Below are positions 1 through 10,962 of a stretch of DNA of 64,000 nt, in pieces. How positions within the stretch are numbered: position 1 is the first letter of the stretch; each line of letters starts with the position of its first letter. The notes under the pieces are model-generated. The model saw nothing but the letters and a program-made list of their open reading frames with translations, ran no database searches and was not told the DNA's origin. This stretch comes from Tricholomella constricta (taxonomy: Eukaryota; Basidiomycota; Agaricomycetes; Agaricales; Lyophyllaceae). The stretch spans positions 310,001 to 374,000 of the forward strand of contig JAACJP010000030.1 of the NCBI GenBank assembly GCA_013368375.1, written 5' to 3'. Both the position numbers and the translations under genes were made by a program.

Positions 1-2150
1 TGCCTCACTTGCAGCCGTCGGGTCGCTTCTTTACGGTCTCGACTCGGGCATCATATCAACGACTATTGCGCATCCCACGTTCGCGTGATACTTCGCCCCG
101 TACACCTGACCGTATGCAATTTACATTGATATGCTGATTAACAATGTCTTACGAACGATATACGAGTGGTATAGATGTACCGACGTTTGAAGCTGGAAGC
201 CCTCTTGGAGTGATGTTTGTAGGCTGGGCATCGGATGCATGGGGGCGCATACGGGCCATCACATTCACTGCCTTTTGGGCCCTTGTAGCAGGGGCTGTAC
301 AAACAGGATCGGCACAGTTGGAATATGATCGCAGGTCAAATCATAGGTGGACTTATTTTCTGTCGAATAAGTCGCGTGGTCTTTCGATATTTGGTCTAGA
401 ACTCATTGCCTTCCGCAGACATGACCATTCCCATATGTAACGCCGAAATATCACCACCGAACAGAGTAGGTGAGAAACCATGATCAATGCGCAGTGCAAC
501 TTATTTACGGTTTGGTCCCTAAGCGTGGCCTCATCAGCGGACTGCATGCGCGATTCGACGTATTCGGCTTTGCGTTCAACGTGAGGCCCGCCGTCGGTTG
601 ATTGATATACCTGGATTTTGGCTAATAGTATATTGTAGTGGATGGCTTTTGCATGCTCCTATGCTAAACACGAGTTCCAATGGAGAATCTATCTCGCCGT
701 TCGTATGTGTACCAGGCTGCCGGTCAAATCATTGTCGCTGATCATCACCTTACCGCGTTCATGCCAATAGAATATATTCTAGCTCTTGTGCTTTTGGCTG
801 GTAAGTAGTTGGTTGTTGAGAAAGGGCGTGATGGCAGCGCTGGCCGTCGTCAAGAAGCTGAACGGAGCACAGCCGGATGATGCATTTCTCGCCCCATGTC
901 GCCAAATGCAGCAACAGATACAATACGAGAAGCTGACCACAATAGTCAGCTTCTCACAGATCATAGCACTAAAAGCGCTTGCAAGAGTTTTCTTCTCGCC
1001 GTCCTTGCGCAGTTGTCCGGGATCAGCGTGACAACTGCGAGTTTCATTCCATTCATTGCCCCATCGACTTGACCTGTTATCTGTCTTAGATTGTACGCCT
1101 GTGATTCTTATTCGTGGATCAGACCACGCTTTGTAAAGGCGTCAGGATAAGCGCGCACACAGTCTCTACATTGTTAACATGAAAGGTGATCAAAATGACA
1201 CCGATGCCTCGATATCAGGTTACACTGCTTGCAGCCCTCTATGGATGGATGGATGGATTATCCGCATGGTCTGCGATAAGTAACAAGCCATACCATTGAA
1301 CCTTAACTGAATCCATACCTGACTCGTCATCCATTTTAGGCATAGTAGGGCCGGCTGAAAATATCATCTGCCTTCTCTGTGTCGACAGATGGGGTCGCAA
1401 ACTCACTGTGTGGATTACGGGAATCGCAATGGCCTGTGATATCATGGTACTCATCATGGATTTCACGGCGAGAATGCCAACACAGACGACAAAATGGGGC
1501 AAGGCTTCACCAGAGCCTTCATATTCTGTTTTAGTATACTGCGTGAACGTGTCGCATCCTCATTCTAATTTTTTCTGGACGTTGACCAGGTACGACTCGA
1601 AGGATTATATATATATATGTTCCGAGAGCATGACCCAGGCTATCCAGGCGGCTTGTACTATTATCCGGGCATGGGGATCTAGTATCTGTGTGTTCAACAT
1701 CCTCGTCGTCAGTCAGTGTTCGCTGATCCTGATACCATGCGCAACACATCTGATGGACCTGTGCGGATCCGGTGTACAACCATTACCATTCAACCAGATA
1801 TCACCTCGGGCATTCACCAGCATCAGAAGAAGTATTATTCGGTTTATGTTGTAGTGGGGGTGATGTGTGCTCTCTGAATCAGGTGCTTCCTCATTTCGAG
1901 CGGCGAACATTTACTGATACTTCCTATCAATATATCAGTGTAATGTGGGTCTTAGGCAAAGACTACTTACCTCAATTCGTTGATTGACAGAGATGGGCCT
2001 AGCAAGATGTTCATCGAAACCTAGTCTGGAAGGATCAACAGGGGCTTAGTGATCGTAACTATCCATCCAGGGCCAGAAACTGCGCGAGAGATGAATCTAA
2101 AAATAGACGGAGGGGAGTTGAAACCTATCCATTTGCTTCATTGGCGTTGA
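1..2150 (+). pseudogene. Decayed MFS sugar transporter
   Basis: Pieces of a sugar-porter (major facilitator) protein lie in order but in different frames with stops between them. Bases 2-85 read SLLYGLDSGIISTTIAHP, the usual first-helix region, and end at TGA 86-88. Bases 187-300 read FEAGSPLGVMFVGWASDAW plus a DAWGR-type loop, as in the helix 2/3 region. Bases 1390-1450 read GRKLTVWITGIAMACDIMVL, the loop and helix after the PESPR domain. Bases 1500-1980 hold further transporter-like reading in pieces. I found no set of introns that restores one frame: stops interrupt several helices and the middle (450-1380) has little recognisable coding. The 5' end lies outside the window. The fragments are seen; the family is by motif memory; that it is a dead copy is inference. 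Confidence 0.7.
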
Positions 2151-2499
2151 TCAAGGTATACGGAAAGCGGAACCGGAACTGGTCTCGAGTTCCAATGATA
2201 TATTTTTAACTGCAACTGACCAGATAGATATGATAAGTAATCGGGTAGTGTCATATGACAGAGCACACCATCCACTTGGTCCATGTATCCAGAAAGAGTA
2301 TACAGTGACAATGCAAGAAGGAATGAATGGGATGCCAATAGGATATATACAGATAGCACGATACCGCAGGCAAATAAAAATGAACATCGCAAAAAGCCAA
2401 GAACAAAAGAATGAATGGCAGGAAGGGTCGAACATCCAGAGGGAGAAACAACAAGAGCGTGGAGCACACCTCCACGCAGGGTATCCACACCACCTGCGC
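2151..2499. other. Intergenic, nothing recognised
   Basis: This lies between the transporter remnant and the phosphatase stop codon. It should hold the phosphatase 3' UTR. Short ORFs on both strands overlap one another and show no family motif. Confidence 0.5.
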
Positions 2500-5116
2500 C
2501 TACGCGTAGGAGGAACTCTCCAATCCAGCCTTGCTAACTCTCCGCATAGGCTGCAGTGTGTTCGCATCCACCGGCGCTCGCCGCGCGTGGCGATACCGCC
2601 CCGACGCATCCTTAATCTCCATTTCCTGTCCCGAGTCCCCATTGACCCTCTCGATCAGTCCGCCCGCCGACATCGACCCCGACGGCGCGCCGTCTGAGAT
2701 ACTCTCCATGCCAGTTAACGCCGTGGGCGGTAGGCTCTCGCGTACATGGCCCCCACGTCGCATATGCCCGCCGCCGCCCATAGCGGCGCCGAAAGAGTCA
2801 TCAGGCCCGGGATGGTCGTGTTGCGAGTTGCCAGCGGGAGCGGAGGGGTGCACGCCGATGGACTTGCCGCCGAGCTCTTGCTCCTCGAAGGTCATGAGCT
2901 CTGAGACGAAGCCGATGTTAGGAGATATTCCTTTGCGTCGTTCGAGGACGAAGTGATAGGCACGTGAGAGCGTCCAGTGGTTGGCGTGGATCAAGTACGC
3001 CATGACTGCGGTAACGGAACGGGATTTACCCGCTTTGCAGTGCACGTAGGTGGGCGCGGAGTGAAGGCGGGCGTCGTCTAGCAAATGGGTGGTTTAATTT
3101 GAGAGGGATGGATAGACATGATGAGACAAGGGAAAACATACCCAGGATTTCGCAAGCCTCTTTGACTCCGCGGGCGATGTTTTCCTCTTCCACTATATCC
3201 CTCATAGGAATTTTGTGGTATTTGAAGGTGCCCTTTAGGTTAAGGCCTTGGTCATCGTCGCACTCGATGGCGATATTGAGAATTCTCGTAACGCCAAGGT
3301 CTTGGAGTTCCTCAACATGTTCTGAAGAGGTCAGCTCTGGACCAAGATAAAGGAAATTCGGAAGTATCGTAGAGATTGTGAATGCGGGAAATGTCTCCTC
3401 CGTCGTCGGGGGATTGTCCATGTCTGGGCGAGCAGTTGAGGGTGATGGAGGGAGAAATGGCTTCGGGGTTCCGGGTGTATGAGGCGGGGTGTAGTACGGC
3501 GTCAAGAAATTGGAGATGTCATGGGCAGGAGAGGTAGGAGTGAAGCGCGCTGACCCTGGTGGGGAGTGATTGGAATAGACGAGACTTAAATGAGAAGGAG
3601 ATGCGGGCGCTTGGAGATTCAATGAAGGTGGGACCGCGAGAGTCGCTGATCTTAGGGGCCGCGTGCGTACAGATAAATTAGGAGCGTTCGGATTGAGACG
3701 CTCAGCGGATTTTGTGTCAATTCGTCGAAGGGTAGGTATACTGGGCCTTCTGTGAGGAGGTGAAGGCCGATGGAAACTGACTTGTGAGGGTGGTGGAGAA
3801 GGAGTAGAATCGGCAATGTGAATATCATGATGGCTGCTTGAGTTGGTAATTCGAGAAGACGACATCGCGGCGGGCATCATCGGTAAGGGAGACCTAGGCA
3901 GCGGAGAAGGAGGATTCGTCGACAGTGTCAACGAAGGCTCGATCTCTGGTAGGACCTTCGAACGAAGCGCGGACTGAGTATCGAGTTGGAACAGACCACC
4001 GCCCTTCTTCAATCCCCCGCCTCCAGCCTGGGGAGGCGGAGAATCAACGTTGAAACCAAAGTCAAATTCGCCACCTGATATAATCAGAGTTTCGAAATCT
4101 GGATGGTGACCGGCTTCTGAGATTCCGCCCTTCAGATAATCAACACTGCCATTGGTCACTAACGGCGAGAGAACTGGAATCAAAGCCCAAGCTGTTACCC
4201 CCATGTTATCTTTATCTTTGAGGTCCATCTCGTCATCGTAGATGACCACATTGCCATCCCATACCGAGGCGCCTGGTGACATCAATTCATCCCAGGACTG
4301 TTTGCTGCCATCTGTGGTGATAAACTGACGCAATGCATCAAGTGATTGGAAACCACCGCCAGGTTTGCGGCACCTCTTGAGAATGAGAGATGGGATGGCG
4401 ATGTTCACGCTGTGCCTTACGTGAAATGAGACGTGGGAGGTTGGTGGCCGAGTGTCGATCAAGAGGGGGCGTTTTGGAGATGTGAGGCGTTCATAGAGGT
4501 CCTCTGCCTCGATGGCACGCGGAAATGAAGAATCAGAGGGAACATCAGAGGTGGGCAATCGCGCACTGCGAGGCGTCGATATATGGGTTTCGGATAATGG
4601 CGTAAAATAGCTCGATGCAGTGCTTGAGGCTGGGCTGGTTGCACTCAGAGGATCAGAGTCCCTCCAAGGCATGGCAGATGGTGGGAAGGGTGATTTTGGA
4701 GTCGCATGGAGATCGACTTTGGGTAGGGCACCATGGGAGCGTATAGGTCGCAACCTCAGATTCTGCTTTACACTTCTCCGCAATTGCTCCAACGCTTCGA
4801 GGTCTCTCGAAATGTCGTCTGAGCTGCTCTCGTCGTCGGACGTGTCGAGCTTTAGCGCTGGTATGGAGGGCGGCGTAGATGGCGATGACTCGCCCGATGA
4901 AAGCTGCAGCGTATCCTCGAACTGGTCGTAGTCGTCGTCATCATCGGAGAGGTCGATAGGCGACTCGGCCTCGAGCTCAATGGTTGGCCCGCGCTTCTGG
5001 CTGGCCAAGGAGAGGTTTATGTTTGGTGGTCGAAAGCGTTTGGGAGCAGACATAGTGGATAAAGAAACGGCGGCCCCTGACAAGATTTGAGTTGGCACCC
5101 CCATATGTTGCGACAT
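2500..5116 (-). CDS. Rhodanese + dual-specificity (MAP kinase-type) phosphatase
   Basis: Two exons, 5116-3142 and 3077-2500, joined across a 64-base GTATGT...CTAG intron, give 850 aa. The start is ATG 5116; a second ATG at 5053 (MSAPKRF) is an equally possible start. The N-terminus is acidic and Ser/Pro-rich. A rhodanese-like domain (about aa 204-342, beginning AEDLYERL) is followed by a long disordered Pro/Ser linker with many S/TP sites. A dual-specificity phosphatase domain starts near aa 579. Its active-site loop VHCKAGKSRS gives catalytic Cys672 and Arg678, and it spans the splice junction. The rhodanese plus DSP arrangement is that of MAP kinase phosphatases, which dephosphorylate Thr and Tyr of the activation loop. 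The fungal relative is Msg5/Pmp1-like, but the exact MAPK target cannot be read from sequence. All catalytic residues are present. Confidence 0.9.
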
Positions 5117-6396
5117 GTAAACAACCTCTCGTGCGGATTCCGCTCTTTCGGATCATCTTGCATTACTTACCAGCTTACAGACAGACCGTTAAGCAGGATC
5201 AGGGAGGGCTTGCCTCGTGCTTTATTTTCCTATACAGTAGGCTCCCCCTACTAAAAAACTCCTCGACTCGACCCATCTCTTGTCTGTCGTCCCTTTACGT
5301 ATCCGGCGGTATCCATCATCTCACACAAATATTGCCAAATACCGATTGAATCCTATCCTCGTCGTCCATCTCAGTCCTCCCAGTATTCTCAAAGAGGAGG
5401 CCATGTTGCAAAAATCTCGGCTGCAGGAAAACTTACAATGTTAAGGCTGAGCAATGATTCACCGCCGATTCGCTTATGCTCGTCGCCATCACCATGCAGG
5501 GTTGTCGACAACGGGTGCCGTCTTCCCTGCCAGCACGCATCGTGTACGGCGCAGAGGCCTGGGCTTGTTGCGCACCGATCTCCTTATTATTCGATGTGCT
5601 TCTAATTTCTTCTTTCCTTTTCCCTTTCAATTACACGACAGTGACGACACTTTGCGGCTGCATCAAAGTATTCGACTGGCATGCGTGTATCTTTCATATT
5701 TCTTCGACTAAAACTCTGACCACGATCCTTAGCACTGATTGGGATACCTCGCTCCATCCTCCAGCAATTTCAATATTCTTTTTCCCAGCCATCTATGTAA
5801 CGCGACCGAGTCTCCCTGTCTGTCATATCACGTCCACCCTTTCTAAGTTCCGCTTTTGATAGAAACATCATGATCAGCTGTCATCGATTCATCACTCATT
5901 TGAACGATCGTACTGTATCATTTTTCGTTGCAAATAACTGCCAGAATCCCGATCCCATTTCCTCGTCGGAAAATGTCGCGTCAGATCAACGTCAGATCGT
6001 ACGAAACTGGGTTTTTCGCTGAGGATCATAATGCTCCCTCTTTCATCGACATCGCGCAAAGCTCATACACCTTCTCTTACCCAGCTATCCTCCACCCCGA
6101 AGTAATTACTTGCTCGAAACGACGGTATCGATCAGGCGATATCATTCTGGAGCGTTCGAGGGACATGGGGTGGCACGAGTGTTGATCCAAAAAACAGTGA
6201 TATTCATGTCCACGATGAATGTACATACTACACCATCGCGGGGTTTATTGCAGCTATTTCCCTTCTATAATGAGTGATTTTTTCAACGAACGCTGAAAGT
6301 CAAAGGGGTCGAAACACCGTTGTTTGCCTGCACCATCACTTGTAAACATGAAAATTACTTGTTTCCGTGTTCACGTCGTGGTTCGCGTCTAGATTC
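5117..6396. promoter_or_regulatory. Divergent intergenic region
   Basis: About 1.3 kb between the phosphatase start (minus) and the helicase start (plus), so it should carry both promoters and 5' UTRs. It is pyrimidine-rich on the plus strand, with TCTTTCCTTTTCCC-like tracts at 5600-5640. Several ORFs of 60-130 codons occur, but none has a recognisable domain, and I did not call a gene. Confidence 0.5.
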
Positions 6397-8829
6397 ATGT
6401 TACGGTCAACTACCTCTCAGCTATGTTCCAAGGCTGACCACACTAGTCGCTCTCTTCTTCTTCACACGAGTGCTTCATTCTCTGCCCAGCTGGTCAGGTC
6501 TGGCGGTCGAGGTAACTTGCCTTTTCTTAACGCGTGGACCACCTTTGATGGAGATTTTTTGGAACTTAGATGGGTCACGGACTCGGTTGACGAAGGATCT
6601 GAACCCTGGCTCAAGGTCCACCAATCTAGAGGTTGCGCCCAAGTCAAGAGGCCAAGACCATCCGCGAGGAAAACACCCAAGCTCTTCGAGAGAACCCTTC
6701 ACACAGGACTCCAGGCGTTCTATCAGAGATGATTCGAGACCGAAACGAAACTTTGCCCGAGACTCGGTTCCTCATGCCGACCCAGAGTATGTGTCCACAG
6801 TAAAGAAGGAGGAACGCAACCCTTCATTCAGGCGCTGGAGCCGGCAAAAAAACGAAGTGAATGAGAGAACCGGAAGGTGGAAAAGCGAAGAGGAGTTTCA
6901 CGGAGTAAGGCAGAGGGACGCGACAAAGGAAAGAGGTGACAAGGAAACCATGCGGGATGGTAACAGATATTCAGACCATCACAGAGACCGACAGAACGAT
7001 CGACCTGGCCCACCTCGCCGCGTGGATACAAGTTCTACATCCAAATTCCGCAACGCCATCCCCATTGTTTCCGAATTCTCTGAAACAAACACCACCACAG
7101 GTTCCAATGAGCTCGCGACGACATTTACTTCTCCACCACTCATGCCTGGAATCCTCTCCTGCCTTACAGACGTCCTCGGACCTAGGGCAACTCCCACTCC
7201 CATCCAAGCGCTAAGCATGAAGTGGCTTCTGAACGAAACGGGTCAGGTCAATCCTAGTTCCGGCTGGAAACAATTTCTTTTGGCGTCTGAGACTGGTTCC
7301 GGAAAGTCAATCGCATATCTCCTCCCCGTTCTGCAAAACCTCAAACAATCCGAACTTGACGCCGCCTCGTCCCCCCGCTCTCCTTTAATCACCCTACCCC
7401 AAGCTGGTCCCAGACGTGCACTGAACCCCCGCGCGTTAATCCTCGCCCCGACCCATGAGCTTGCACGCCAGTTGGCCGGTTTCGCCAAATCGCTTCTACA
7501 TGAAGTGAAGTTACGCGTCCTTTGTGCTAGTCGAGCGAACGTGAAGAGCAGCAAGGAACATGATGCAACTGCACGGCAGATGGTGTCTCAGTTCAATGCG
7601 AGTGCGGCAGAGAAGAGTGGGGAGTTCGAGGTGAAGGAGCGCTCAGGCTTCCCAGTGGATGTGGTGGTGGGGACACCCATGAAATTGCTTGAGATGGTGA
7701 AAGGGAGGGGCTGGGATCGAAAGGAGATGGATGTCGAGCCTGACGTTAATGAGCTGGATTCCGAGCACATTGGAAAACCGAGGAGAGGGAGGGACAAAAT
7801 GATTGGTTTTGGAAAATGGAGAAGTCAGCCAGAGATGGGGTTGGCGAATGTCGAATGGGTCGTGGTTGACGAGGCAGACGTCCTATTTGGTATGCTCAAA
7901 TTCTGCCTTCCTGATTGTTTCTAAAATGTTATCCAGATCCTGACTTCCAGGAGACTACGCGACTACTACTTGCAGATATAAGTTTGGCTCGCGGCCATCC
8001 TGTCCCTATCTCACCCGCCTCTGCTCTGTCCCCGTCTCCACCTTCTGCTGCGACCACGCCCTCCACAACGTCAACGCCACTCGATTACCCTTTCAACCTT
8101 ATACTGACGAGCGCGACTATCCCCACCGCCCTCGCCACCTATCTCGATACTCACCACCCTAAAATGATGCGCATTGCATCTCCTCACCTTCATCACCTTC
8201 CCAAGACGCTGCAGACCGAGTACGTGAACTGGACTGGCGGCAATAAACTTGCAGATATTGAACGGCGGATTCGCCGTGTCTGGGCTGAGGACGCGTCTAT
8301 GGCTGGATTCAATGGTATTGGCGACGGCGGCCTCAGCAAGATTTTGATCTTCTGCAACAAGAGCAGCAAGGTTGACGAACTGGGAAGATACTTGGAAGAG
8401 CGGAATATCAAGAACATCGCGCTGAGTAGTACGAGCGATCAGAGGAAGAGAGGATCGAACCACCATCTTGATGGGTTCTTGCGAGTGCGCGAGACCGGAG
8501 CGAAGGAATCAGAGGGCGCACCTAGTACTGGTTCGACGGAGACTTCGCCGGCTGTTCCTGACACCAGCATCAGCTTGGATCCTAAATCCTCGCCGCATGT
8601 CATGATTACGACTTCTCTACTTTCGCGGGGACTGGATTTCTCGCCTTCGATCCGACATGTGTTCATCGTCGATGAGCCGAGGAACATGATAGATTTCTTG
8701 CACCGTGCTGGTAGAGCTGGGAGGGCCGGAGAGAAGGGAAAAGTTGTGGTGTTTGGTAAGATGAAGGGAAGGGGCAGTTCGAAGGCGAAAGATGTTAGGA
8801 AGAGGGTCGGCTCTCTGGTCCCGCATTAG
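6397..8829 (+). CDS. MRH4: Mitochondrial DEAD-box RNA helicase, MRH4-like
   Basis: Three exons (6397-6511, 6570-7889, 7937-8829; introns of 58 and 47 bases) encode 775 aa. ATG 6397 is chosen because it gives a basic, Ser/Thr-rich, acid-free N-terminus (MLRSTTSQLCSK) typical of a mitochondrial presequence; frames further upstream lack an ATG. A charged disordered region runs to about aa 230. The helicase core then shows TPIQ (Q motif), SETGSGKS (Walker A, near aa 279), APTHELARQL (Ia), VVGTPMKLLEM (Ib), VVVDEADVLF (DEAD, near aa 471, split by intron 2), LTSATIP (III, near aa 535) and HRAGRAGRAGE (VI, near aa 733). Long insertions between motifs and the DEADVLFDPDF segment match yeast Mrh4, which is needed for assembly of the mitochondrial large ribosomal subunit. 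The gene looks intact. Confidence 0.9.
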
Positions 8830-9147
8830 ACCGCCTGCATCATGTGGAGGCTCACCTGCTTCGTACCTGCTTGGTGGCCGCACATCGGATATTTTCCCTG
8901 GGTCGAATGGAGCACGGAAGTATAACACTACTCAATCATTTGTTTTACAATACACAACTTGACTTGTGAACAAGTCTTTTTAAATATTTTCGCGATGACA
9001 GTTTTACCTCTCCATTTTCTACGGTTCAGAGTAGTCATCTGCAGTATCTGCAGAGGATGCAAACAGTGGCTGGCGTCCTTTCCAGAGGATATTGAATACA
9101 CTTGAATCTGCCCGACACAAGAACAAGATATGCATTGACCCCGGCTT
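8830..9147. other. Convergent 3' region
   Basis: Stop codons of the plus-strand helicase and the minus-strand F-box gene face each other across about 320 bases. It probably holds both 3' UTRs. No other element seen. Confidence 0.5.
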
Positions 9148-10670
9148 TCACTGCCACACATGCTGAATATTCCACCCTTCTTTGACCATACGGCCCAAAC
9201 GAGTTACACCGGATATGCGCTGAGAGGTCATCAACTTCAACTGCACATCTGCGATGTGGCTCGCGGCCGTTGTCTTCTCCCTTCGCTTCTCAAGCATGTC
9301 GAGGTGCAGATCCAGCGCACCAATGTCATCGACGTCTGTCACGCCGATGAGACACCTGAGAGTTCTCAATTTTGGTAACAAGGCTCCGCTTGCCATCTCT
9401 TCCAAAACCGGTGGTGTGATCATGCGGCCTGATGAAATGCCCAGCTCTAAAAGGTGGGGTGTACCATGGAGAAGTTGCCCAAGCTGTTGGGAAGACACTA
9501 CGATATCGTCGAGGACGAGTGTCTCCAAAAGCCCGGAACGAAGGATGCTCGGTGCCCACCAGTTATCCCAATCCAGTATCCTGCCTGACTTTAGAATGAA
9601 GTGGCGGAGATGTGGAAGAAATAATTGCTGGATCTCGTATACCTCGTCGCATTTTGAATGGAGATCGAAAGTCAGCGACTGTACATTATGGACAATGGGG
9701 GCGGCGAGAACCAGGGACGAAGAAAGACGTGGGTTGAGAGGGGCAACGGCTGCAACGGCAAACGTACATTGTATCAGATTGGGCGATAGCTTCATGATCG
9801 CCAACACCTGATCAGGAGCGAATCTTGCGTATGGCAGGGTGAGAGTCGTAAGCTGGGAAAGAGGAAGGGTGTATATCCATGCCGGTGTGATTTGAGACGC
9901 CGCGAGCAACAATTCGTGAAAGTTGGGAGCGCCTTGCAAAACGGCGCTGTGCTTCAAGTCAATAGCCCAATTGTCAGTGATTTCCAACGAGCACAATGAT
10001 GGGACCAGGCCAGGAGGTAGAGCGAGGAAGGCTTCCACGGTGCGGCCACTTCTGTCTAAGTGAAATTTTTTGATGCGGCTGAGGTGAGGCATGAGGGAGT
10101 CGAGAGCGTTAACCAGATAATGGGCGCTTGTGATTCTCAATGAGAGCGCAGCTCCGCCGGACCGCCGAAGCACTTCGTCTATCGATGCGAGGTAAATGCT
10201 GCGATGCACCTCTGTGGGATCTTTGTAACGAATGATTAGGATGAGGTGGAATTGGGCGTGGATCGTGCTCCACAACTGAGGTGTGGTGAGGGACACGTGT
10301 CGCCATTTTGAGGAGACACGGCCAAGAATCCACTGCGGTTCGTCCAGTGCATATGGGATTGTTACGCCAGAAGGACAGCATAGCACGAATATATATGAGA
10401 GGAGCTCAGTTGGCAGTTTCCGAATAGGCGCGAGCAGCGAGCGGTAGTGGGCAATTTTATCAACCACGTCGCGCTGACGGGCATAAAGGCCGTGAAGTAT
10501 TGCTTGGACGCGGGTAGCTTCCTCTTCAGGATGATAAGCTCTCTTTCAGTCTCAGAGAGTGCTTTCTGCACTCCTGCCGGTAAAAAATTGTCGAAATCTG
10601 CTGTGATCGGGCCATCGATATTGTCCAAAGTAGTATAGGCCGACGATTCGAGCTGCTGTCCCCTGGTCAT
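9148..10670 (-). pseudogene. F-box/LRR-type protein, one-base frameshift
   Basis: Reading starts at ATG 10670 (MTRGQQLESSAY) and runs through the coiled segment LSETERELIIL. At about 10524-10530 it must shift by one base to continue as EEATRVQAILHGLYARQRD, then the F-box (aa about 75-115, IRKLPTELLSYIFVLCC). The rest is leucine-rich and reaches a stop at 9148, about 490 aa if joined. No splice signals lie at the shift, so this is either a one-base deletion or an assembly error. The coil-plus-F-box head is the common layout of the expanded agaricomycete F-box family, whose members bind Skp1 in SCF ubiquitin ligases; the C-terminal region would choose the substrate, which is unknown. Apart from the shift the frame is open for more than 430 codons, which suggests recent inactivation or an error. 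Confidence 0.75.
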
Positions 10671-10890
10671 GCTATAGATGTTGCGGCCGGCTCGAGGTGC
10701 GAAGCACACACGTGTGCGATGTGACGGATCAGGTGCGACTGTCACACCGCGTTCTCCCCGATGTCGCTCGCCTTGTGTCTGCGCATTTCCTTTTTATTAC
10801 CATCAGGTCTTGCATGACGAGATGCGGCCGACATAATCTGCAGCAGCCAATGGCGCAGTCTGCGTCGAACCTGCGTCATGCCCCACAGCA

Positions 10891-10898
10891 TGACGTCA
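10891..10898. promoter_or_regulatory. Perfect CRE palindrome TGACGTCA
   Basis: An exact 8-base CRE (binding site of ATF/CREB-type bZIP factors such as Atf1) lies 10 bases upstream of a TATA box and 65 bases before the start of the Ish1-like gene. Site and spacing are seen; binding is inference. Confidence 0.6.
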
Positions 10899-10908
10899 CA
10901 CCCGCTCG

Positions 10909-10916
10909 TATATAAG
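10909..10916 (+). promoter_or_regulatory. TATA box of the Ish1-like gene
   Basis: TATATAAG stands 47 bases before ATG 10963. It is one of the clearest TATA boxes in the window, as expected for a strongly inducible gene. Confidence 0.65.
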
Positions 10917-10962
10917 ACACCGAAGCGACGTCCTACTCTCCCCATTTTTCTCTTTCTGCACA

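Noticed and set aside
2138..2697. Several ORFs downstream of and overlapping the phosphatase 3' end
   Set aside because: They are antisense or out-of-frame shadows of the phosphatase tail and its 3' flank.
5476..5859. 127-codon ORF between two divergent genes
   Set aside because: Low-complexity and pyrimidine-rich, with two overlapping frames of equal quality; no domain or splice support.
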